From contig CP157202.1 of NCBI GenBank assembly GCA_039954875.1, positions 558,001 through 622,000 of the forward strand: 64,000 nucleotides of DNA. Reading direction: 5' to 3'. A program made the position numbers and the translations under genes. The stretch is from G039954875 sp039954875 (GTDB taxonomy: Bacteria > Bacteroidota > Bacteroidia > Flavobacteriales > Blattabacteriaceae). The notes beneath the pieces were generated by a model. The model was not told the DNA's origin, did no database searches, and saw only the letters and a program-made list of their open reading frames with translations. Positions 28,492 to 36,327 of this stretch are shown in pieces; the first letter of the stretch is position 1, and every line of letters starts with the position of its first letter.

Positions 28492-28646
28492 ACTATAATT
28501 GAAAGATCTAGTATCCTGTCAACAAACTTGAGGTTACATTACAAAGTAAATGAGCCACTATACTTGTTAATTTAATAAAATGAAAAGCTTCACTTATTTT
28601 GATCACAAAATTAGGATTAATTTTATGCCCTACAAATTCTTATATT

Positions 28647-29072
28647 ATGCCTATAAATTTCACACTAACTATAATTAAACCTGATGCTGTCAAGAAAGGT
28701 TACATAGGTTCTATATTGAACAAGATCAACTCGGCATGCTTTGGCATCAGAGCGCTCAAGATGATAGCGTTTACTAAAAAAAAGGCCAAACTATTTTACG
28801 AAGTACATCAAGAACGCTATTTTTTTGAAACCATGGTCACCTTTATGTCCTCAGGTCCTATAGTAGTAGCCGTATTAGAAAAGGAAAATGCTGTAGAAGA
28901 CTTTCGCACACTCATTGGCGCCACCAATCCGGAAGAGGCTGCCGAAGGCACTATACGTCGACTATATGCTGAGTCTATAGAAAAAAATGCCATCCATGGC
29001 GCAGACAGTGACGAAAATGCATTGAAAGAAATTGAATTCCACTTTGCCCAAAAAGAAATCTTCTCTTTTTGA
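28647..29072 (+). CDS. ndk: Nucleoside diphosphate kinase
   Basis: This enzyme balances nucleoside triphosphates through a phosphohistidine. The 141 residues show FTLTIIKPDAVKKGYIGSIL, FMSSGPIVVAVLEKENAVED, TLIGATNPEEAAEGTIRRLY and the active-site NAIHGADSDENA. The start MPINFTLTIIKPDAV fits the family. The open frame runs 16 codons further up with no homology. The last residues (FAQKEIFSF) are the usual end. The gene is intact and precedes pepD in the same direction. Confidence 0.95.
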   Translation: MPINFTLTIIKPDAVKKGYIGSILNKINSACFGIRALKMIAFTKKKAKLFYEVHQERYFFETMVTFMSSGPIVVAVLEKENAVEDFRTLIGATNPEEAAEGTIRRLYAESIEKNAIHGADSDENALKEIEFHFAQKEIFSF

Positions 29073-29263
29073 TAGGAAACGGTACGCTCTGTCTGTGGGG
29101 TACCTCATAGATAGAACGCACCGGTGTGATCCAATTGCGTTGAAAACACTCAATTCCTGATCAGATATTAAAGAAGTGGGATTTGACAAAGTTGTGTGGT
29201 TGGGCTTAATTTCACGCCTAATTACTTCAACCATGATTCTTTTTTTTGTTTAAAATATCTATC

Positions 29264-30820
29264 ATGGATATAATTGCACTCAAACCCCAAAGCCTTTGGC
29301 GGGCTTTCAAAGAATTGAATACCATCCCACGTACCTCTAAAAAAGAGCAACAAGCTACTACATTCATAAAAAATCTCGGCGAAAGCTTAGGATTGAAAAC
29401 TATAGTAGATAGGAAAGGTAATGTCATCATCAAAAAGCCATCCACGACAGGTATGGAAAATCGCCCTACTGTGATCCTGCAGAGTCATCTGGACATGGTT
29501 CACCAAAAAAATACCGATATAGTCTTTGACTTCACTACACAAGGTATTTCAATGTATGTTGACGGAGACTGGGTAAAGGCTCAAGGTACTACTCTAGGTG
29601 CTGACAATGGTATTGGAGTAGCAGCCATCATTGCCATCCTATTGGCTAAAGACCTTCTCCACCCTCCTATAGAAGCCCTGTTTACCACAGACGAAGAAGA
29701 TGGTATGGGAGGAGCTAAGCACCTCGATGTACGACCACTCTTAGGAAGAATCTTGCTCAATCTCGACACCGAATACGACGACGAACTGACGCTGGGATGC
29801 GCAGGAGGTGTGTACACTATGATCAAAGGAAAATACCAAGAAAAAAAGATCAATAATGGTACTACTTACAGATTAGCTGTCAAAGGCTTGCAAGGTGGGC
29901 ATTCGGGGATGGATATTCACTTAGGTCGTGGCAATGCCAATAAGCTCATGAATCGCTTACTGTATGACCTCTTTGAAGCCTGCCCAATAAGAATCGTAGA
30001 AATCTCCGGTGGTGACCTTTTAAATACCATCCCTAGGGAATCTTTTGCCGTAATCTATATTTCAAAGAAAAACGAAAAGACCTTTTTAAAAAAATTCACT
30101 AATGTCGCCGAAGAAATTCAAAACGAGTGGAAAGGAAAAGAACCTGTCTTACAAGTGTCTCATGAGTTACTTGAAAAAAATCTCAATAAAGCCATGTGCA
30201 AGGCCGATCAAAAAAAACTTCTACAAGCTATCTACGCTTGCCACAACGGAGTATTATCGATGAGTAACAGCATAGAAGGTTTAGTAGAAACCTCCTCCAA
30301 TCTAGCCAAAGTAGTCGTAAAAAAAGGACAAATACAAATTAGAACCTTTCAGCGCTCGGCTATAGCGTCTGCTAAGTGGGATATGGCCAAGACCGTCCGT
30401 ACAGCTTTCGAGTCGATCGGCTTGAAAACATCTTACGAAGCCTCCTATCCAGGTTGGCAACCCAATATGAAAAGCCCACTTCTACAACTGATGATCGATC
30501 AATATAAAAACTTATTTAAATTCAAAGAAGAACCCAAAATCTCAGCTACTCATGGTGGTCTAGAATGTGGCTTCTTGAAAGAACATATGCCTGAAGTAGA
30601 TATGATCTCCTTCGGCCCCACCATCAAAGGCGCTCACTCTCCAGATGAGAGAGTCAGCATCACCTCGGTACAAAAATTCTGGAAATATCTGACTGAAGTA
30701 CTGAGAAATATACCCGAAAATATTAATCCCAACGATAATGAAAATCTTAGAGTTCTTAACTCTATTGATCCCCCTACCACTGGTAACTCCATCACAAAGC
30801 GGAGAAAATCAAATCCATAG
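29264..30820 (+). CDS. pepD: Aminoacyl-histidine dipeptidase (peptidase D, M20 family)
   Basis: The 518-residue zinc peptidase cleaves dipeptides such as Xaa-His and would help use host peptides. Metal and catalytic motifs are VILQSHLDMVHQ, TTLGADNGIGVAAIIAI, LFTTDEEDGMGGAKHLD and LLNLDTEYDDELTLGCAGG, then a lid domain with GGHSGMDIHLGRGNANKLMN and, near the C-terminus, SATHGGLECGFL. The start MDIIALKPQSLWRAFKELN is standard. A 6-codon upstream extension is less likely. The C-terminus has about 25 extra polar residues (ending TKRRKSNP). Confidence 0.93.
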   Translation: MDIIALKPQSLWRAFKELNTIPRTSKKEQQATTFIKNLGESLGLKTIVDRKGNVIIKKPSTTGMENRPTVILQSHLDMVHQKNTDIVFDFTTQGISMYVDGDWVKAQGTTLGADNGIGVAAIIAILLAKDLLHPPIEALFTTDEEDGMGGAKHLDVRPLLGRILLNLDTEYDDELTLGCAGGVYTMIKGKYQEKKINNGTTYRLAVKGLQGGHSGMDIHLGRGNANKLMNRLLYDLFEACPIRIVEISGGDLLNTIPRESFAVIYISKKNEKTFLKKFTNVAEEIQNEWKGKEPVLQVSHELLEKNLNKAMCKADQKKLLQAIYACHNGVLSMSNSIEGLVETSSNLAKVVVKKGQIQIRTFQRSAIASAKWDMAKTVRTAFESIGLKTSYEASYPGWQPNMKSPLLQLMIDQYKNLFKFKEEPKISATHGGLECGFLKEHMPEVDMISFGPTIKGAHSPDERVSITSVQKFWKYLTEVLRNIPENINPNDNENLRVLNSIDPPTTGNSITKRRKSNP

Positions 30821-31148
30821 CTACTAGAAGAGTATGTAAAAATATCATAAAAAAATAAGACATTAACGCCTAAAATATTTATGAAGCCTACAATCTCGAG
30901 ACGAAAGAAAAAAGGCAACAAATGACAGAATTATGGCGCAAAGAACGGATGGCCTGCTATTCCAATCGTAACTACTTTATTTTACCCCCCCCCAGGCCTC
31001 TTACTGGGATTATATTAGCCATCACAACGGCTATGGAGGCCGTTTGGGATGGGGTCATCATTGACCTTGTATCGATATTCAATCTTATCCATTTTTTACC
31101 ATATAATCCATCCATAAGGCTCCAAAATAAATCAATTTTCTAAATCTA
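30821..31148. other. Gap with a C9 homopolymer
   Basis: There is no recognisable gene. A 73-codon plus-strand frame (30922-31143) crosses a C9 run at 30985-30993, so its frame depends on tract length. The product resembles no family I know. Confidence 0.4.
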
Positions 31149-31740
31149 ATGCTCAAAAAAATTCCTTTATTATATGGACTTCACTGAGCACGATGTTGCT
31201 CAATACCTAATGTTTAAACAGAAAAGTAAACCATATAAATGAAGACCAGATCATCGACATCAGCTACCGCTAGAACGATACCGCCTCGCGTCTGACTGCC
31301 TAAGAGATCATAGATGAAGTACTCAAAGGTAATTGGCTGGACAGACACCAGATGAAACAATACAAAAAACCGATGCTCATCGTCAGTCTGATACGTAATA
31401 AATCTCACGAACACACTTAGACCGAAACCTTAGTTAAATACATTGAAAAATCCTTCATAAGTATAGAAAAAGTCCGTATGGTCGAAGGTGGAAAAAAACG
31501 CAATGAGCTTCGATCAGAATATGCCGATTAACAAGAAAACATCAGTAAGTCGACTATAAAAAAACGAAAACTGCAAATCGAATCCTATTATATGCTATAA
31601 GCTACGATGAACCCCATCGTAGACGGCTACGAACTAAAAAAAATCACCTTCCATCAAATTTATTTATAGCTGACCAATCTGCAAACCAACGAAGTGGTCT
31701 GGATCGGTGTAAAAAAATAAGAAATTCATAAAAAAATAAA
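31149..31740 (+). pseudogene. LpoB-like penicillin-binding protein activator lipoprotein, decayed
   Basis: The start MLKKIPLLYGLH leads, after a small shift, into one frame that runs over 500 bases with about seven stops: EDQIIDIS, then NDTASRLTA, EIIDEVLKGNWLDRHQMKQY, KKPMLIVSLIRNKSHEH, KSFISIEKVRMVEGGKKRNE, NPIVDGYELKKITFHQIYL and LTNLQTNEVVWIGVKK. RxNDTxSRLTAxEIIxExL and LTNxxTNEVVWIG are the signature of the LpoB family, outer-membrane lipoproteins that stimulate PBP1. The frame is kept but peppered with TAA and TAG, so decay was by point mutation. Confidence 0.78.
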
Positions 31741-31826
31741 CCCTCTTGTGTAAAATCTTCCAAGTATTAACAGAGATGTAGCCGTCATAGATATGATCCA
31801 AAAAAATACGATCTATCAGAATATTT

Positions 31827-33214
31827 ATGGCTATTCTCCTCCTGATAATCCTTACGGTCGGTTGTAGCACCTATTACCAAAAAGCGATTTTGTTTTAAAG
31901 AGCTCTCCAAAACGATAATCCTGCATAAGCCTTGATTTCTATCGAAAGTATTAAAATTATTAAGAAAAAAATATAATCATTTTCTCTACTTGTTTGAAAA
32001 ATATAAGTTGCAGTACTTGAATAAAATTATATTGAGAGCAACCGATTCTCTAATCACGCTTTATGCTGCTATATAATACCTTCGTATCAACTACGGGGCA
32101 AAACCATTGAGCTATATAACCAATCTGTAAGTACAAGCCTAATAAACCGAAAGACTTTGATGAGGTCAGTATTAACTATTACAAAGCTTTGAACTACTTA
32201 GCCTTGAGACAATACGATGAGGCCCTTTTAGATGCTAAATGCATCAACCGCCAATTGCAAAAAAATCAAGAACCAGTATCCAGAAGGCGATAAAAAATCG
32301 TTACACTTCTCCTACCTTCTCATTTATCTTACAAGGCTCAATCTACGAAACTACCAGAAATGTCAATGACGTCTTCATATCTCACATAAATTCCACCGAA
32401 CTATGCCCTTAAAACTAAGGGAAATACTACAGCATCAGCATGTCCAATCAACTGAAAAAAGATCTCATCCGCACAGCAAAGCTCATGGGTTTTTCCTAGA
32501 TAAATAAAAACGTTATGAAAGACAATTTGGCATCCTAGTAAAAGAGATTCCCAATGAGCCACATGAACTCGTCCTCTTTTGGAAAAAAGATTAGGCTCGG
32601 TAAAAAGCCATACTTACTACACCTTCACCTTATTGCCTGGAATAGAGATAGGTTTGATGACTGTATTCAATAAGGAGCTCAAGCTAACCATCTCTTTACC
32701 TTTGGGATATAAAAATGACAAAGTTCGATTTTATGAGCTTGAAATATTCAATGTAGCCTTCCTCAAATATGAAGTACGAATGCCGCTCTACATCCAAGCA
32801 AAAGCATCGGTCTATGCTGCTAAGTATTATTTAAAAAAGCGCTATATTTCAATGCTATAGTCTATGAAAACCCAAAAGATTGTACCCTACGCGCATTCGG
32901 TGATGCATCCTTGCGACTTACTTATCAATACCTTCTGAATATCTATTCAGAAACCAAAAGAAAGAATTGGAGGGGTAATACTTGGCTTGATTAATACCGC
33001 CAAGAAACACTTCGATAAGAGAAACTGGCAAGGCCCGCCGGTAGAGATTTCTTACGCACGTATCCCTTTGAAAACAAGTGAGAACACCATTAAAATAAAA
33101 TTCTCAAACCCCTAAGGCAATACTTTGGAAAAAGAGATCTTTATCTATGGCGATAAAGGTCTACAGACCTATCCGTGTAGCACGCTACAAATCAGAGTAT
33201 CCAATAGGATTTGA
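31827..33214 (+). pseudogene. COG3014-family lipoprotein, decayed
   Basis: The gene starts with a lipoprotein signal (MAILLLIILTVGC-STYYQKA). It continues through many stops and shifts: ALISIESIKIIKKK, LKKDLIRTAKLMGF, ERQFGILVKEIPNEPHELVL, FWKKD, SHTYYTFTLLPGIEIGLMTV and a C-terminal ENTIKIKFSNP, LEKEIFIYGDKGLQTYP, TLQIRVSNRI. This matches the conserved COG3014 family that often neighbours LpoB in Bacteroidota. Its function is unproven, possibly cell-wall related. The decay matches that of the upstream partner. Its stop codon overlaps the lemA promoter. Confidence 0.72.
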
Positions 33215-33238
33215 GCGTTTCTAAAATGCTTAACTTTG
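33210..33238 (+). promoter_or_regulatory. lemA operon promoter (-33 TTTG / -7 TAACTTTG)
   Basis: TTTG, 17 bases, then TAACTTTG match the Bacteroidota consensus exactly, 19 bases before the lemA ATG. The -33 box lies inside the stop region of the dead COG3014 gene. Confidence 0.75.
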
Positions 33239-33257
33239 CGAGAAATTTTTTATACGT

Positions 33258-33860
33258 ATGAAAAGAAGTCTTCTCATCACCGCAACCGTCATCCTATTTT
33301 TAATCATCATTATAGGGATCTGGGGCACAGGTTCCTATAATCAATTGGTCATGCTCAACGAAAAGATCAAAACCCAATGGGGACAAGTAGAAAATGTTTA
33401 CCAACGCCGAGTAGATCTCATCCCCAACCTAGTCAATACGGTACAAGGTGCGGCAAAATTTGAGAGAGGGACGCTCACTGAAGTCATCGAGGCTCGGGCC
33501 AAAGCCACCTCAGTTACTATAGACTCAAATAATCTAAATCAAGATCAGATTAGTAAATTTCAAAGCACCCAAGACGGTCTGAATGGCTCACTCAGTCGAC
33601 TTCTCGTCACGGTAGAAAGGTATCCAGAGCTCAAGGCTACTCAAAATTTTTCCGAACTACAGAGCCAACTTGAAGGGACTGAAAACCGTATCAATGTCGA
33701 ACGCAATCGCTTCAACTATCAAGTCCAAATCTTCAATACCTATCGAAACCAATTCCCAAGAGTAGTCATAGCTGGTTTCTTCTCCCAATTTGGCGAGAAA
33801 GGGTACTTCAAGTCACAAGGCGGCGCCGAAAAAGCCCCTACGGTAGATTTTGGGAATTAA
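33258..33860 (+). CDS. lemA: LemA family protein
   Basis: The protein has 200 residues with one N-terminal transmembrane helix (ITATVILFLIIIIGIWGTG) followed by the LemA helical bundle: YNQLVMLNEKIKTQWGQVEN, YQRRVDLIPNLVNTVQGAAK, FSELQSQLEGTENRINVERN and FNYQVQIFNTYRNQFP. LemA proteins are membrane proteins of unclear function, commonly paired with TPM-domain proteins as here. It is the first gene of a three-gene operon with a clear promoter. Confidence 0.92.
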   Translation: MKRSLLITATVILFLIIIIGIWGTGSYNQLVMLNEKIKTQWGQVENVYQRRVDLIPNLVNTVQGAAKFERGTLTEVIEARAKATSVTIDSNNLNQDQISKFQSTQDGLNGSLSRLLVTVERYPELKATQNFSELQSQLEGTENRINVERNRFNYQVQIFNTYRNQFPRVVIAGFFSQFGEKGYFKSQGGAEKAPTVDFGN

Positions 33861-33874
33861 AAAAAACATGCGAA

Positions 33875-34318
33875 ATGAGATTAAAAAATCCCTTTCTTAA
33901 CGCCGAGGAAGAACAAAGGGTTGTTCAAGCTATACAACAAGCTGAAAGAGATACCTCTGGTGAAATTCGTGTACACATCCAAAACCGACCCAAGGAATGT
34001 ATCTCAGCATTTGAAACAACTCAAAAGGTCTTTTTCCAATTAGGGATGGACCAGACCCAGCAACGGAATGGTGTCCTTTTTTATGTAGGTGTGACACGAC
34101 ATAGCTTTACCATCTTAGGGGATGAAGGGATCAATAAGACTGTTACAACTGGATTTTGGAACGAAATAAAGGATAGAGTGATACAAAATTTCAAAGTACA
34201 AAAGTATTGCCAAGGTCTCATTGAAGGTATAACTATCGCTGGTCAAGCGCTCAAGACATATTTCCCTTATCAAAAAGATGATATTAATGAACTTCCGGAT
34301 GATATTTCAAAAGGTTAA
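33875..34318 (+). CDS. TPM-domain protein (first copy), cytosolic
   Basis: This 147-residue protein has a TPM domain but no signal peptide: FLNAEEEQRVVQAIQQAERD, TSGEIRVHIQNRPKE, FQLGMDQTQQRNGVLFYVGV and FTILGDEGINKTV. It lies 14 bases after lemA and overlaps the next gene, as in the common lemA-TPM-TPM cluster. The domain has been called a phosphatase fold, but the function in bacteria is uncertain. Confidence 0.85.
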   Translation: MRLKNPFLNAEEEQRVVQAIQQAERDTSGEIRVHIQNRPKECISAFETTQKVFFQLGMDQTQQRNGVLFYVGVTRHSFTILGDEGINKTVTTGFWNEIKDRVIQNFKVQKYCQGLIEGITIAGQALKTYFPYQKDDINELPDDISKG

Positions 34319-35075
34319 AGGCTTACTGATCTTCCTCCTGTACTTTCTCGCATCGATAGGAATTCTACAGGCGCAATTCACCATACCTCCACCACCGAAA
34401 AAGATCTATCCGGTAAATGATTTCGCTCAAGTATTGCCTCAAGAGCATGTCTACAGTCTGAATAAAAAATTGATCCGTTACAATGAGTCGACCTCTACGG
34501 AAATCCTCGTAGCTATAGTAAAAACTCTCAATGGCGAAGATCCAAATCTCATCAGTGCCAATTGGGGAGAAAAGTGGAAAATTGGACAAAAAAGACAAGA
34601 CAATGGTCTGATTCTCTTATTGAGCATAGATGATAGAAAGATCAGCATACAGACAGGCTATGGCATAGAACCTTATCTGACCGATGCACTTTCGCGGCGT
34701 ATCATTGATAATCAAATTAAGCCTGCGCTTCGACAAGGGGATTATTATACAGCTATCGATCAGGGTACGACAGCGATCTTTCAAGTCCTCAAGGATGCTT
34801 ATACCAACAAAAAAAAGACTTCAAAAAAAGACAATGGCTTGGAAAACCTATTCCTCTACTTACTATTAATCTTCTTTATACTCTATTTATTCCGATCAGG
34901 TGGCAATAGTGGTGAGGACCGCAGGGGATCTGTGTATTATGACGAGGAGGATCCTTTTACCCTTTCAAGTATGGGCAGATGGAATGGTCATTACGGTGGT
35001 AACTTTGGTAGCGGATGGGGCGGTTTCGGTGGCGGTGGCAGCTTTGGCGGTGGTGGAGCCAGCGGCAATTGGTAA
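34299..35075 (+). CDS. TPM-domain protein (second copy), membrane-anchored with glycine-rich tail
   Basis: The protein begins with a signal peptide (IFLLYFLASIGILQAQF) and a TPM domain (PVNDFAQVLPQEHVYSLNKK, STEILVAIVKTLNGEDPN, WKIGQKRQDNGLILLLSIDD, IQTGYGIEPYLTD). A transmembrane helix (FLYLLLIFFILYLFR) and a Gly-rich tail (GGFGGGGSFGGGGASGNW) follow. The tail resembles YgcG-type proteins. I start at MIFQKVKGLL, overlapping the previous stop by 20 bases. An ATG at 34278 is also possible. The gene is last in the operon. Confidence 0.85.
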   Translation: MIFQKVKGLLIFLLYFLASIGILQAQFTIPPPPKKIYPVNDFAQVLPQEHVYSLNKKLIRYNESTSTEILVAIVKTLNGEDPNLISANWGEKWKIGQKRQDNGLILLLSIDDRKISIQTGYGIEPYLTDALSRRIIDNQIKPALRQGDYYTAIDQGTTAIFQVLKDAYTNKKKTSKKDNGLENLFLYLLLIFFILYLFRSGGNSGEDRRGSVYYDEEDPFTLSSMGRWNGHYGGNFGSGWGGFGGGGSFGGGGASGNW

Positions 35076-36327
35076 GTCAGCCCCAAAGGCGATACACTCA
35101 TGATAATTAGTTTTATGATTTCATATTTTAGACAAACTTCTTGAATTATTACAAGTTTAGGTTTCTCGTTTTTTGATAAGGTATGAGTCCTATTTTGTTA
35201 TATTTTGGAGGTCAACAGTTGTAGCCCCTCTCCATCATCATCCCCAAAGGGATTTAAGCCTTTCGGCTCCATCTCTTTTACTGAACGATCTAGGGGACTT
35301 GAAACTTCCTTCTGAATAATCATACGTTATGGTATTTTTATTTTTATCGATCATATATTTTATCGTTTACAGTCAGTTATTATATATCATTCAAATAATA
35401 TATAACTTTATTAAATTATATTTCATCATTAATATGAAAATATTAATACTTTTTCATGGTAAATTAATGTAATAGTTTGTAATATTTATTAACTATTAAA
35501 CATGAATAATTACACCAAATACTAATAATAAAAAATCAATTAATCAATTAATTAATACTAAATATTATCTATATATAATAGCCTATTATAAGATATAAAC
35601 TCATACCAAGTAAATGGTGTACATTTTCATCCAGAATATATATTATTAAATATTAAAAACACCTTGTAAACTTATATTAAACAGTATATTATTATAAATT
35701 TATCATAAAAAAATAGCAATAAGGGTTTATTTTTATGTATTTTTATAGAAATGGAAACCCGAGTTTTATTTACTTAACTTTTCCTAATGAATGTCTTGAT
35801 TGATTAAACTATAAACTACAGATTATTTATCCCAGGCTTATTTCTTTGACTGAATAAAGATGTTCTTTTTTAAATATTTGAGATGCTCTCAATACTTTTT
35901 ATAACTTTGAATAAAGGCATATATGGTCATACACGACTAATCATTAAAATGAATGTTTTTCCATCTCTGTGGCTTATAATTAGTAAATGATATATTTTTA
36001 CAGTCTCATGAGTTCTTTGGTATCAGGATCCTGGAATATCTTTCAAAAAAACGGATGATAAAACCATAGTAGCTATGAGATTGGGTATCATTCTAGGCTT
36101 AGTATGTATTACCATAAGTTTTGGGTTTCTATTCCTCAGCGATTTCAAATTTGACAACGTTTTAAACTACTTCAAAGGCTCTATCTTGGAATTAGGTATT
36201 TGACCTTCGCATAGGGAATCTTTACAGCTACTTCAAGGGGACAGAAGCATGCAAACGTACTGCGATTAAAAAATTTGAAAAGACACAGGAAAAATTAATT
36301 GTATCATATCCCATCCAACCCCACCTC
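35076..36327. other. Long AT-rich intergenic region
   Basis: About 1.25 kb without an intact gene. The core (about 35330-35720) is extremely AT-rich with direct TTAATTAA-like motifs. I saw no DnaA-box cluster (TTATCCACA) or RNA gene. Near 36060-36200 a plus-strand fragment, VAMRLGIILGLVCITISFGF then LFLSDFKFDN, looks like a remnant of a small membrane protein. Confidence 0.45.

Noticed and set aside
31149..31740. Possible stop-codon reassignment, because the LpoB frame is open except for many TAA/TAG
   Set aside because: Intact genes throughout the window end at TAA, TAG and TGA at their family-typical lengths, so stops work normally. Decay explains the pattern better.
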